Assembly: GCA_028023455.1 (NCBI GenBank) | Contig: JAQFVV010006199.1 | Span: 4,230,972-4,294,971 of the forward strand | Reading direction: 5' to 3' | Length of the DNA: 64,000 bases | Origin: Epiperipatus broadwayi | Taxonomy: Eukaryota > Onychophora > Udeonychophora > Euonychophora > Peripatidae | Made by a program: the position numbers and the translations under genes | Shown here: positions 1 through 13,435 of the stretch, piece after piece | Layout: the number at the start of each line of letters is the position of its first letter | Numbering within the stretch: the first letter of the stretch is position 1 | The notes under the pieces: generated by a model | Database searches by the model: none | Told to the model about the DNA's origin: nothing | The model's input: only the letters and a program-made list of their open reading frames with translations

Positions 1-3000
1 TCTGATTTTTGTTGAAAAGACAACGTTTTTTGTTGCTGTTGAGTGATAACTTTTTATGAAAAGCAAATATCATATCAAAATTTGAGATTTAACTTGTGTG
101 AAATCTTTTTTGTAAAAACTTTATATTGGAGTTGTAAGGATTAAACAAGGTTAATTTTAGTTACACTGTATATTTTTTTTCCCCATTTTGAGTACATGCA
201 GAACTTCACAGTATAATAGTTAGCACATCTGCCTATTTTATATATTTTTAACCAGAAGGCAATTTATAAGTAAGCTTACTGTTATTTTTCTTTATGTATC
301 CATCCCATAATTAATCCAGCTAGCCATAAAGGTAATGGTTAGTAAATTAACATCTAGATATTAGCTGCAGAATAAAAAAACAGTTAACAGTTAATTAGTC
401 TGGCTTCATTATTTCACTATGAAACTTTGTCCTGCAGTAGGCTTTTTACAGCCATTTTATCTTTTACCTATACTATGTATAGAGATTATATGTAGTAATA
501 TTGTTTTTTATGTCATAAAGTGAAATTATTATTTTTATTACATTTCATTGTATTTAAGAATGGCAACTAACAAGCAACACTTTGGGTAGTGTAACATAAT
601 AGTAGAATTACAGGTTCAAAAGCTAAAAGTTCTTCGATTAAGTTTACCTGAGTAAATCTTTAAAAAAGGTATGTATAATTTCTTCACACTTTTTTCTGGG
701 TGTTTTTTTGGTTAATTATCCATTTTTAGAGGGGTAATTTTTAAACAATATGACTGGGGGGGGGGGGGAATATTAAAGGTGATTATCATATTAAATACTT
801 CATTGATTTTTTTAAGATGATTCTAAAAACATAATAAATTACACAAAAGTCCAAATGATTGTAATTAAATAAAATTTAATATAACTGTAATAAACAAAAT
901 AAAAAATATGATGAAAGAAGACTCACTTCAAACCCATTTTGCAATTACACTGTCATTATTTCCATTCACATGGTAATGTTTTATATCGTGCCCATTAGCA
1001 CACATTTTTTATGCAGGCACTTTTCTGTAATTTTGAAAATATTTCTCTGTGTCTTCTTCTGTCACTCATAGATTTCATACTTTAATCATTTTTGCAAAAG
1101 GTTAGAAAAATAATTAACCAACAACTTGAATAAAAATGCTACAGTGAACATAAAAATAGCATGACAATGTTTGCAAGGTGTTAACTATTTGTATGTTATT
1201 GTATATGTAAAAAAAAAAAATTCATTTCTTGTTGTGAATGGCATTTATAAAAAAAATGTTCAAAGCTGACATGAATTTATATTTGATTTTGTAATATTTT
1301 TTAAACTTAACAAGAAACTCGTGTTTGATAATATAATTTTGAAAAAAAAAAACAAATAAATACTTTGATGCCTTTGAAAATGGATAATTAACCAAAAAAC
1401 TCCCAGTGAAGAAAACAAAGGAATTATATTTAAGTACCCAAAAAATATTATTTTAATAAAATCTTAATTTCCACTTGAATAGTCAAACACCACATGATTT
1501 TCTGAGTAACCAATCCAGTTAAATATAACTAGAAACCATGATTGCAATCTACATTATGTTGATTGTGATGTTTCCATAATATTGTGACAATAATGACTTT
1601 AGATAAGATGATCAGGAAAAGCAATCTGAAAGGAGATATTAAATTCTGCCTAAGATAAAAATCTTTCTGATGATAGGAGTGGCAGGTAATTACAGAAAGT
1701 TCATTGTATAAAATTTTTTCACTGAAGAAATAGTGAAGAAATAGATCAACTTTCTAATTTTGATTAGGCACTGCAAATTTTCCTCATACATTTAGGATAG
1801 TAAAAAGCATGAAATGTCCCAAATAGTGTTCAAGGTTGAATAGATAGGGTGATGGAAGTATAGTAGACCTTTTTTGTTTTCAAAAGTAGGTAATTGTTAT
1901 TGAGTTTGTATTATGAACCAAAAAGATTAATATAAATATAAGTTAAAAGTAAGTAAAATATTTAAGGCTTAACACAAAGAATGGGGGGTATTTTTTTAGA
2001 TGTTGTATGAAAGCTTCAGTATTTTAATATTAATCTTTTAAATAAGAGCATACTTGCCAATGACTATTTTTAATGATGAAAATTTTTAAAAGAATAAAAC
2101 TGAATGCAATTTCTATAAAGATTTGCAATTATTCTGATATGCAGTTAAATTTTGTATACCATTTACATAATTAATTAAGTAAATGAGGCTAAAATATAAA
2201 AATACTGTAAATTGAGTTTTTTTATTATTATCATTATCAATATACAATGGTGGAAAATATGAAAAAAAAAAAATCTCTTAATATAGTATTCATGGAGTTT
2301 TGTTATTAGAAAATCATATGATGTTCAACAAAATGAAGTGATGGGCAGCACAGTTCCATTTAATTGACAAAACTAAAAGTCTTAGCATAGAATAACTCCA
2401 TTAATTAAATAGATTTGTACAATTGAATATTTGATTATAACATCAGGTACACAATAAACTCAAACCCTGATTTAAGCATGGTCTCTAAGAGTTGGTGTAT
2501 ATAGAATGTACTCTCTAAACTTAAGTGATTCACTTAAATTTTTTAAACTCTTATTAGCGTGCTTGGAAATTTATAATATTTAATAGCGCATTATCGGAGA
2601 TTGACTTCCGTTTGAATAATTTTAATGTACTGTATACTGTATTCCTAATTCTGCTTTTTTGTTTTACATTTGACAGATCGTAACAAATCCCTCCTTCTAT
2701 GCACACAGATAAACAAACATATAAACCTTTTGTTGCTGTTGTTATTATTTTATTTATTTTAAATATATATACAATATAAAGTTTTAGATATTGCAAAATA
2801 AAAAACTGGTTTATTATTTTATTTTTTAAGTTCAAATATCAAACGCAATAAAGGATTGATTTCAGAAAATACTTTTCTTTAAAAGTTGCAGTTCACTTTG
2901 CAGATAGATACTATTAGGAAAAAAAGAGCAATTTAAAGTGGTTATCATTTAGATTTAGCATTTTTTAATTAAATGTCAATTATACATTTTAATTTATTAA

Positions 3001-6000
3001 AATCTAAAGCATGGTTTAAAAAATTACCATATTTTAAAAACTTTGATAATAAAAGATTTTTAATGTTTTTACATTAAAATTATATGTATATAGAAAGCTA
3101 AGAAATCTTATTTTAAAAAATTATAAAGAAATATTTTTAAGACAATAATGGTTATTGTTTCTACATCAATATTTGTTTGTTGATGCCAATCTTGATAATA
3201 ATTTATTAATATCAAAATAATTTCACATTATCAATAAAAGTTTTGCCATTATATGCATAAAAAAGTAGTGCCCTCACATCCTCTCTCTCAAAATTCAAAG
3301 TTATAATAATAACAACAAAAAAGCAATTTAATTTTTTTCACGGCAAATTGAAACCATTTGATAGTGTGACCCAAAGTGCTACATCCCATCACATTGTATC
3401 ACAAGTATATGACAGCTTATCTATCTACAAGCACATGAATACTTGAAATTATTGATGAGAGATTTAATATTACTTAAATATTATCTTTTTTACATTTTAT
3501 CATCACCAGTTTTCTTCAGAAGAAGAATGTGTACAGTTAATTTTTAGAAGTATTAAAGTTTATTTTTTATATTATTCTATTTACTATTTTTTAAATTTAA
3601 GCAAGTTTTTATCAGGTATAAATATTCTATATAAAATATTTAAAAAAATGAAAATTCAGATTAATTAAAAACAACTTTTTAAAGAATTGTTTTAAACCCA
3701 ATACAAATATGTGTATTTATTAATAGTAATATAATGTTTGTCTAATATTTTTACACATATTTGATATTTTTGTCTATTTTATGTTGATATCTTAATCTTT
3801 ACTACATAGATTTTAAATTTATAACTTGAATTAAAGGCAAGCAGATAATCCCCTAACTACTATGGTATCTGACTGCCCATCAGGGTTATCATTATGACTC
3901 AGTAGATATGTGATTTTCTATCAGGAAACAAGCTTCCAAGTTGCAGGAGAAGTATAATCACAAATCTTAAACTTAAAGGGATTGATAAAAGGAAACCACC
4001 AGGAGAGATTCTGTGATTTAACTCGACTCATTTCTTTTTTCTGTTTTTTTCTAAATAAAATATATTTTTCAATGCCATATTTTATGGATTGCTTTCCTTT
4101 AACAGATTTGTTACCATGAATTATATTTTGCTTATGAAAAAATAAATTTTTAATACACTTCTCATTATTAGTTTGGAATTTCATTTTTTATGAATTGTTT
4201 TCATTTAATACATTTTTGCTATTTATTACTCTCTGGCATACATTTTATATCTTATGAATTAGTTTTTTATTGGTATTAACTATATGAAACCATCTGTCAG
4301 ATAGATTATACAAACTCAGATGGAATATATGCTGTAGTAGTATCTTTTTTACTATCTTAAAACAAAAATGTTTTTTTATAATTGATAAATGTAATGTCAC
4401 AATTAAAATTTTTTTCCAAATATCAGAAATTGATTTATTTATTAAAATTTTATTTGTGCTAAACTTTTTCCATGTTTAAATGTAGCCATAACAGTTTTTT
4501 ATTGCACAAGTCTCACTGGTACTATATTATATTCTCAAAAGAAAATTATATCTACATTACCTTTTGATAGTTTCTAATTTAGATATTAAATGCAAATGCA
4601 GTACATTTTATATTTAAAAGACATTGACAGTATACTACAACTCTAAAAGAGGCACTGTAGGTAACTCTCTATAAATATGACATCTGACAGCACTGAAAAT
4701 GCTTGTTGTATTTTTTTAAATCACTCATGTATTTTTTATATGATCTTAAAATAGTATAAAAAAGTTGTGAAACCATATCACTGCTCTATAATTACTTTAG
4801 GAATTTTATAAAACTGGTATGCACACATTGATGAAAAAAAAAAACAATCAAAGATTTTAATAAATATAATAATCAATAGTATTTTTTAAAAAAGTAAGTG
4901 ATAATTACAATATTAAAAAATAATACCATAGGGGAAAAAAGATTAACAACTTTGCATTATATTATTATAAAAATCATAGTGACATTTTCATAATATGTGA
5001 ATATTTTTGTGCTCTTTTATCACAGAATTTCATTGTCATTTCATTTAATTCCTTCTTTTTTATTTGTTTCATTTGATGACTGTTTTTATTTACATATTTT
5101 TTTCGTACACAAAGTAAATGGCTTAAAACTTCCAAATGAATCTGTCATTTCATTTGTGAGTTAAAAGTAGGTTTTTAGAAGCAGATATTTATTCTGTTTA
5201 TTATACATCAATGTCATTTATATTGTAAGCTTAAATCAATAAATATCAATCAGATGTTAATATGATAATTATATGCTTAGACTAGATTTTGGATAAGGAA
5301 AATTATCACTAAATTTTTTTTAACTAATTGTAATATGTTTTTCATTAATTATTTAATTATACAATAGCTATTTTGTAATAAATAAAATGAACATATTAGT
5401 TCATAAATATATGTTTAATGCAAGTATGGACAATCAGTGATTTGGAATATTGATTAACATATTTATCAGCAACTTTCCACCGAAGGTGATGACATGTTTG
5501 ATATGGTAGATGTCCATATAAAAATAAAAATTATAACCATCACAATTTTAATTGTTCATTTTAAAATATGACTTCAATTTCATGAAAAATAATACTGGTT
5601 ATAAAAATATAAAAAAATCAAATAATTATATTTTATCATCAATAATTTATTCTGTACATGTTACAATTTGATTATAAGATCCTACTGCCTAGATGTTAAA
5701 TGTACCTTTAGGTAGAAAACTTATTTTATTTATTTAAAAAGAGAGGCAAAGTGATGGTGGGACTTTTTAAGATGTAAGTTTAGAATAAAATATAATTCAT
5801 GAGAAGTAGAAAAGATTAATTGAGTCAATAATATTATAATATGTAAGGTAGACAGTAGGTAAAATGAATTGAAGAAATTGAAAAAAATAATTGGCTTGAA
5901 AGTATTCTTAGAGCTAAAGAATAATGAAAGATAAGTTAAAGAAATCTGTAATACAAGAAAGAGAAAATACCAAAATTTTAAGTGGACTGGTAGGGAGTGA

Positions 6001-7227
6001 AGAGTTGACATAATGTGCATTACTATTAACAGTACAGATTTTAAAGGTATGATAGGAAAATCACACAATGTGTTGTTTTATTATGTACTGTTCTTATGCC
6101 AAAAGATCAAAAATACTTCCTTTTTCCATATGACTAAGATTATAAAATATATAATTAATGAATTAGCATCAAACCTTTATAGCTAATCAAATATGATATT
6201 TGGCATATTTAAAAATCTTAGGCTGTTTAAACACTTTTAATCATTATCATACAATAGGACTAGTAAAAGTAATTGCATGATGAATGTTTGCAATCCAGTA
6301 CTTTTCATATTAAAAACCAATATCTAGAAACTAGCTTGAATATCTGCTTGGTACTATCATATAGAGATTATTGATTATGCATGCTTGTACAGGTAATGAA
6401 AAGAGTAATGTAAATAGATTATTACTGAAGATGCAAAACCAAAAGGCAGATTTAAAAATTATAGTCTCCAGATAACTAGTGATCTTTATTTTTTGCATTG
6501 GGTTAAATTTTGGCATGATTTTTAGAACATGCCATTAGTATGTAAACAATAATGATGTTACATTAAATGTTACATTACAATTATAGCATAAAATACAAGT
6601 CAACAATTGAAACTAGACTTTAAGTTAATGTTCCAATTTAATAATTTATTCCTTATAGATATTATATAAAAAGTATAAATATTTTTTAATAAAATATCAT
6701 TTATATATTTATACTTTAATGAAGTATTGAGAAAATGAGGCACATGCACTAATGAAGAAGAATCAGGAATTGAAGAATATAGTCATTATATTTTTCAACT
6801 ATTTGAAATATTATTTATTTAAGTTTGATGATTTTCTAATCAAATAATATTTTATTTATCAATAAATAAATATCTGATTTAAATAATTTTAAACATCAAT
6901 AAATATTTTACATTCTCAACTTTTTTTAAAGTAAAATAATATTTATTAATAAAAAAAAAAAAAAAAATAATGATTAATATAAAATGCCAAATAACTTTAA
7001 TATAAATATGTTATAAACTTCCAAAACACCTCTCACGATTAATTCTCGTAATAGTGTCAATCAATTTTCTTAGAAGTAATAAGAATAATAAATTTGTAAA
7101 TTAACAATACATAGATGGATTTAATTTTGTTTTATTTTAAATAACATGATCTATTTTAACAGCTTATAAAATTTAAATTAACAATAATCTTAAAATTCTT
7201 CTTAACAAAATTAAATGAATAATAATA
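1..7227. other. AT-rich DNA without recognised genes
   Basis: No gene, RNA or transposon could be recognised here. The sequence is dominated by A/T runs and short ATTTA-like words. A 13-base G run lies at about 756-768 and a poly-A run near 6948-6967. The open frames of 60-112 codons (for example 5730-6068 minus) are low-complexity Phe/Leu/Ile/Ser-rich translations of a pyrimidine-rich strand and match no family I know. I treat the stretch as non-coding intergenic or intronic DNA. Confidence 0.6.
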
Positions 7228-7690
7228 TTTAAGATTATCTTTAATTTAAATTTCATGCAACTTGTTTGAATAAGATGATATTTCAATATTTAACATTGCA
7301 GCATGCAGTTCAAGAGATTACCTCTTGGCCAAGTTGTTTGAAATTCAGAATGGGGGGAGTTGACATTTCATATTTAAATTTTTAGCTAGTGATATGCACG
7401 GGGTCTATTTCTTAAATATTTATGTTGGGAGATTGCAAAGTTTAAAATAACTAATGCATTAGTCTTTTTTTTTTTTGTATGTATAAATTAAACATGTTTG
7501 TTTGTAACAATTTAAGATCATCGCTAATTTAAATTTCATGCTTCTTGTTTGAAATTCAGATTTTATTTTTGTTCTCAATGTAGCTTTGCCGAAAAAACAT
7601 AATGTTGAGGGGAGGGGAATGATTTGACATTTTATATTTGAATTTTCAGCTAGCAGTATGTACTGGGTCTATTTCTTATATATATATATA
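7228..7690 (+). repeat. Diverged direct duplication, two ~180-bp units
   Basis: Unit 1 (about 7228-7420) and unit 2 (about 7510-7690) share an ordered set of words: a TTTAAATTTCATGC block, CTTGTTTGAAATTCAG, a purine-rich G tract, TTGACATTT, then a CTAG...ATG...GGGTCTATTTCTTA block. The second unit ends in a (TA)n tract of about 22 bases. The units differ by many substitutions and small indels, so the duplication is old. No coding potential or terminal repeats were seen. It may be a segmental tandem duplication or two copies of an unidentified repeat. Confidence 0.55.
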
Positions 7691-9436
7691 TATATATGTT
7701 TAATGCAGGTCTATTATCATATTTTTTTCTTTATTTTCTATACATTGATTATTTTAACAAGCATAATTAAACTTTAAGAAAAAGGAAAGAAAATATTTGT
7801 AGACACAATATGTTTGCATAGAATTAAGTGTAAATAAAATCTGGTATTAATCATACCTTTCAACTTTGAGTTCAAATAAGAAAAAGATCACCAAATAACA
7901 ATCTCTTTTGTAAAAAGCTTTCCAAATATATTGCAAAATATTAACAGAAAAGACAAGCAAAATAATTATTTTAAATATGCAGAATCATGGGTTGACAATT
8001 TTTTAACATAACCTTTTGGTCCTCAGTTCTTATTTAAATTATGATGAGTTTTTATCATATATTATATGAAATTATATTGATATTTTTTATTTATTTACTT
8101 AAAAAGATAAATATTCCTAACTTTGAAATTTTCAAATAGTATCATATTTAATTTTATATAATCTATATCTTTGAAATTATAATTATGTTTATTTACTTTT
8201 ATTTTCATAAACTATTTTAGTTTTGTCTAATAATTTGAAAAGCTTTATGACTGCTATAATTTTGTAGACAAACTGTGTATAAATGCATTTGATAAAGCAA
8301 CTTTTCTTATTTATTTAATTTCAACTTTTGGGGGTTAAAATAAATGAACTTTCTTGGAAAGAAGTTATTTTAACACATTTTTATCTGGATCATATTTAAT
8401 ACTTTTTAGAATTTTATAATATATAAAACTAATATCATATTTATCAAGAATTGTTTTGCCTGCATAAATATTGCATGTGTGCTTAACCTTAGAAAACATT
8501 CGTATGAAAACTTCACTCCCTCCTTTGTTTCATTTCATTAAATACTATGACCTTTTTTTAATTTGCAAAAAATAAAATATTTGAATGAATTCATTTCAAT
8601 TTATTAATAATTTATTATTAATAATAATATTTTTAGTGAAAATTAATATAATGGAGTTTTAAGACACACATATTTCCTGTTCCAATACATGGATATATTG
8701 ATATAAATAAACAAACATATTTTAAGTAATCCTCAGTTTATTCTATAATTACAATGTGATAGTAATACTTTTACCTAATATGCCCACTACTGATTGTTTA
8801 CTTTAAAGCTAGTTTGAACTTGGAAAAAAAATACATTTTACAAAGACAATTTTTTAGATAGCTAGTCCACAGCCAATGCAGTTAATTATCCAATATTAAT
8901 CAATAAATGAATATTTAAATATTCTTATTTAGAGAATTAAACAAGAGTAGAAACTATAAAGACCTCAGCATATAGAAATTAGCAAGCATAATAATTAATA
9001 TTTTTCTCCTTTAGGTTTCTGTATGGAATACTTTTATAGAGGCCATTGAACTGCAATAGACTATTTTAAAAATTTGTCCTAGTACTTAACTACATAAATA
9101 GAATTTTTAGTATGCTTAGAATATTTTAGAATTTAAAATACTGATGAACTGATAAATAATACCAATGAATAAAGTCATTTTTATATGTACCCCTCCCCTG
9201 AATGTATATATATATATATTGATCAGTATATGACTCATCTTAATTCCATTATATTGTAACCATATACCAGTGCAGAAATTCATAACATTTTATTGCACCT
9301 TTGCCAAATTTTATGAAGTATCTTTACTTTTAGTGGCATTAATGCTGACTCTCTAATACCATAATGACAATTTTATAATTTTCACTACACAACTCTGACA
9401 CAAAATTGAAAATTGCTTCCAACACTATGTAATAAA

Positions 9437-10650
9437 TAGTTAAATGATAAAAAGTACTGCTACTGATATTTAAGAAAAATGATATAGAAAATACTAGAAA
9501 TTACAAATTTATCAATAGTCTATCACTTTTATACAAAATTATCTACAATAAATTTGAATTCACAATAATCAAAAGAACAAGCTGGATTTAAAAGCAGTTT
9601 TAGCACAATGACTCACATTATAGAAAAGGCCAATGAATATGAGTTGCCTTTGTGTTTTAAATTTGTAAATTATAAAAAGAGATTTGATTTTTTTTAAATT
9701 TTCACAATGATGAAAGTCTTAATTCATTGACATACCCTATCCTGAAGAATGTTTGTCAAAATACAATAGCAATAATTACATTACATGAAGGAATTAAAAA
9801 GATTAATATTAATAAAATGTACAACAGGATTGTTTTATATCTCCAAAACTTTTTATAGTAGTTTTTCAGAAATATTTTGTAGATTAAAATGAAAAATTAA
9901 GGAAATAATAATACATATAGATTTTATAGATGATGTGGTTGTTTTTAAAAATAATGGCCCAAAGCTTCAGAAAATCTTGCAAAAGTTATCAGATGAAAAA
10001 AAAAATATAGAATTAAAGATAAATGCTAAAAAAAAATAAAGTAACGTTCAGTGGATTTTCTCAGAAGAAAAAAATAAAGATTAATAATCATGAATTAAAA
10101 GAAATTAATAGTATCTTGGTCATATTATGAAATTAATTATAGTATTAAACTTGTATGAAGGAATTTGATAGATATAGCCTTATTAAAAGAAAATATACCT
10201 ATCTATTTGAAAAGGAAAGATTTAATTGATGGGTTTTACAAGTATTTACATATAGTGTTGAGACTTGGATATTTAACATAACAGCAATATAAAACTTAAT
10301 ACCATTTAACAAATTATGGAGAGATGTATATTGGGAGTAACAAAAAGAGTTCAAAAGTGAAATATTTGGGAATCAGATATTATTAACATTAATGAAAAAA
10401 ATTAAAACACCAAAATGGAAATGGTCTATGCATATTATTACAAGAGATGATAATATATAGGAATTTGTAATCATAAACTGAATGCCAAGAGATTGTACAA
10501 ATACTTAAAAAGATATCACATGTAAAATAGATTGATGAAAGAATTAAGAAAACTTGCTAGTGTGGCTTGGAAAAGCTGTGAATTAAAAAAAAACTGAACT
10601 TAACCTTCTCCTGCAGTGAATTACTAATATTTGAAGATAATTATGATCAT
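9437..10650 (+). pseudogene. Decayed RTE-type LINE copy, RT half only
   Basis: This stretch aligns by eye with the reverse transcriptase half of the element at 29326-32613. The match starts near the counterpart of 31250 and runs to the 3' end. Recognisable pieces in order are the [10 protein letters not shown] region (9480-9540), QAGFKSGF (9570-9605), the YADD-like box reading DFIDDVVVF near 9921-9950, and the RRxRWxHI-type C-terminal tail near 10420-10600. Many stops and frameshifts interrupt it, so it makes no protein. The end near 10620-10650 keeps the CCTGCAGTG...GAT-rich 3' terminus. Loss of the 5' half is the usual outcome of incomplete LINE reverse transcription. Confidence 0.8.
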
Positions 10651-11200
10651 GATATTTATATAAATCTTATACATATAATATAGCTGATATTTATATAATT
10701 TTATAATCAGGGCCACTGCATGTGATTGTGCAGATTGTGTGAGGCACAAAGGTACTCTATCAAGGGGGTATTAAGATTCCATAATAATTAATAAAATTTA
10801 TATGTAAATAAAAATATGTACATTTTATGAGTCATTTTATTGTTAGAAATATATTTTGAGTGTAAATACTTTTTATTTAAATATGAGAGGAATACTTTTT
10901 TATTTAAATTTGTTGTGGCAATTGTTCAAGCCTCCAAATGTACTTTATATATACTCTACCAGTGCATGAAACTAAACAGACTGACATTCTTCTGTCACTA
11001 TAATTAATAAAATGTATATGTAAATGAAAATATTTAGATTTCCCAATCACTTTTTTTAAACATCCTAATTTATATAAAAAGTACATATTACGATTGATAA
11101 TTTATTTAAAAATAAAACTTGTTTTAAAAATATTGCCTTACAATTATAGTAATTTTGTGGGTGATAACTATTTTACAGATTCATATGACTTATTCAGTTT
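10651..11200. other. AT-rich spacer with a short direct repeat
   Basis: A roughly 35-bp word beginning ATAATTAATAAAAT and continuing TATATGTAAAT occurs at about 10780-10815 and again at about 11000-11034 with two or three changes. A less AT-rich patch near 10710-10760 lies before the first copy. No gene was recognised. Confidence 0.4.
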
Positions 11201-11203
11201 AGA

Positions 11204-11260
11204 GAGTGGCAGGGTGGCAGACTCTGGAATATGGGGTCATAAGATCAAATCCACTAAGTC
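11204..11260 (+). repeat. Possible tRNA-derived SINE head
   Basis: An A-box-like GAGTGGCAGGGTGGCAG (11204-11220) is followed about 35 bases after its core by a B-box-like AGATCAAATCC (11242-11252). This is the spacing of an internal RNA polymerase III promoter in tRNA-derived SINEs. Both boxes deviate from consensus and no cloverleaf could be drawn, so this would be an old remnant at best. Chance similarity is possible. Confidence 0.3.
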
Positions 11261-11879
11261 TTGTGTAAAATATTTTAATAACAATATCATCTTTCTATTT
11301 TTTATTATGCTGTATTATCTTTTTACATGTTTTACTAAACAGCTTGCCCTATTTTTAATAATAATATTATTTTTATACTGTATTATCTTTTTACACATAT
11401 TATTAAATAGTTTTTCCTTGGACTAACTCAGATTTATTCTCTAGCTAAAACCTTGTAATTGATCCATAATCCACACTACAGTCCAAATCTAAGGAAAACA
11501 GAATGAGTAAAAAACATTATTTTTAAAAAGATATTATTGCGCACCAAAATATTTAATTCTTAATAAATTTCATGATATTATTTAATGCAATTCTCTTATT
11601 TGTAATAAACTCCCTACATGATTGCAATATATTAAAGACTAAAAAATATATCTAGTGGAACAAGCCATGTGTTTACTTTTTTATATATAATTAGTCAACA
11701 TAACCTATGAATAAACAAAATAAAGTGTAAGACATTTTAATATCTTTTAAAATTTATCAAATAAATAATCTAACTATTGAAATTTTAAATTTCTTTTCTT
11801 AAATAAATCCTGGATGAATCCCTAATTGGTGCCCTATATAATAAAATATACATAATATGATTTAGTTATTAAGAAGCAT

Positions 11880-12390
11880 TAAAAAATTAAATAGTAAAGT
11901 AGTATAAATATGTTATTATTAAATAAAAGCAAGAGAAACTACTTTTATTAATAGAAAATGTAAATAAGTTATATGTAAAGAAATTGTGAATTAAAAGTTA
12001 CTAATTGTTTTTTAAAACAAACAACTATTTTTAATAAGTTGGTGCTAATATAATAAAAGTTATATCAATGATGTTATTTAAAGTTGACCTAGTTTGTTGG
12101 TCCCAATGAAATATACAAATTACATCAATAAACAAATAAATATGAAAATTAAAAATATAATACTACATATATAATAAAAATAGTGAAATAATATGCACAT
12201 AAAAATTAAATAATAGTGTAAATATTTTATTATGGAATGAATCTAACCTCATTAATAGAAAATGTGAATAAGTTTATCCCTGAGAGATTTTGAACAGATT
12301 TTCAAACAAACAAAAACTGTTTTTAACAAAGTATTGACATATCAGTTAAAGTTGATCTAAATATTGGTAAAAAAAAGTCTAAAAGTTATA
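11880..12390 (+). repeat. Diverged tandem duplication, ~310-bp period
   Basis: The block around 11880-12080 is repeated around 12190-12390. Shared words include TTAATAGAAAATGT-AATAAG, a run of AAACAAACAA, and a TTAAAGTTGA-CTA motif in the same order. Divergence is high. There is no open frame and no terminal inverted repeats. The nature of the unit is unknown. Confidence 0.45.
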
Positions 12391-12421
12391 TCAGCTTTTA
12401 TAACTAACTATTGTACTTCAG

Positions 12422-12504
12422 AAAGGATAAAGGAGACAAGCATGATGGAGCTATGAGACAATGCATTCCAGAAAATCTTATTCTGGCTGTAGATAATATT
12501 TTAA
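12422..12504 (+). CDS. Candidate internal exon, 27 codons, unidentified protein
   Basis: An 83-bp segment is preceded by a branch-point-like TAACTAAC and the acceptor ATTGTACTTCAG, and is followed by a consensus donor AA|GTAAGT. One frame is open throughout and reads KDKGDKHDGAM, then RQCIPENLILAVDNIL, with one base left over at each end (a symmetric phase). The segment is clearly richer in G+C than its surroundings. RQ-IPEN-ILAV-NIL loosely recalls the start of pipsqueak/pogo-type DNA-binding domains. A frame-shifted continuation after the donor (12511-12555) includes the words NYLYNI. It could therefore be a host exon or a scrap of a pogo-like transposase. No partner exon was found. Confidence 0.35.
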
Positions 12505-13033
12505 GTAAGTAAACTGCAAGGAGAATTACTTATATAATATTAGAGCTGGCCCAATGTGTGTGTGTGGTGTGGGAAATCTTTTAAATATGATAAAAACACT
12601 TAGATGTTTTAAAAAATATTTTATTTGCAGCTCTTTACTAATTCTACTAGTAATTTCACAGGATTGTTCAAAAACTAATATGAAAACTTTTGAAAGAAAA
12701 AATAAAAATTTCAAATTTACTAAATAAATACTTTTATTTTAAGATATTGTTTCAAAAATTATTTTTTAATGATTGTTTTATTTTAGCATGTGTTTTAATC
12801 TCTGGATTTATTTTATAGAAATAAATGAATAAAACACATAAAGGATTTACAAAACATGTTAAATGACCAAAGCCATATTTTTTTTTTTTTTTTTTTTGTA
12901 AAAAGCACTGAGAAAAAATGTCGTTTAATTTACAAATTTTATTTTATAGAATGGGAGAGGGTGATAAAATATACTTTTCATAAAGGCTCTTCTTACCCAT
13001 GTGGCAGCACCATTCATAACATATGTCTAATAG

Positions 13034-13080
13034 GTATAGTGGCTAACAGGTTTCTCTGGGCATTGTTGCTGAGAGATTCC
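13034..13080 (+). repeat. Weak tRNA-like box near 13.04 kb
   Basis: The word GGTATAGTGGCTAACA resembles the A-box/D-arm of eukaryotic tRNA-Gly. A degenerate B-box-like GAGAGATTCC follows about 35 bases later. No acceptor stem pairs, so this would be a SINE or tRNA remnant only. It overlaps a spurious open frame and may be coincidental. Confidence 0.2.
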
Positions 13081-13357
13081 TGACTCTGTATAAGAAGTCA
13101 CAGTGCATCACATCACATCATCGCACCACATCTAATATATTACATTTAATAACATAGATATAAATATCTAATAAATCAATAATAATTACTCCATTCAACA
13201 TGTGTAGAATAAAGTCTAATTTTAAAATTATGTCATACAAATCAATGCTTATTGATCACTAGTATTGGAATGGCACTTATTTTAGTCTAAATCTTTTTCT
13301 CAGATGCTTTAAGTTGGCATCAATCATACAGTATGTTCAAATTAATCATGCACTGTG

Positions 13358-13360
<3 letters not shown>

Positions 13361-13401
<41 letters not shown>

Positions 13402-13435
13402 CATTGATTAATAATTTATATATATATATATAATG
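13361..13435. repeat. (TA)n microsatellite, two tracts
   Basis: A (TA)n array covers about 13361-13397, followed after about 20 bases by a second short TA tract to about 13433. This is simple sequence with no other content. A/T homopolymers also occur nearby, including an A10/T18 block at about 13685-13712. Confidence 0.85.

Noticed and set aside
5470-5505. 36-bp exon-like segment (QLSTEGDDMFDM) between TTTATCAG and GTAGAT
   Set aside because: It is too short, the donor is weak and there is no partner exon; chance is likely in 64 kb.
5730-6068. 112-codon minus-strand open frame
   Set aside because: It is Phe/Leu/Ile/Ser-rich, arises from a purine-rich plus strand, and shows no motif, partner exon or clear start context.
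11094-11426. 110-codon plus-strand open frame
   Set aside because: It is low-complexity hydrophobic, overlaps a SINE-like head, and has no recognisable domain.
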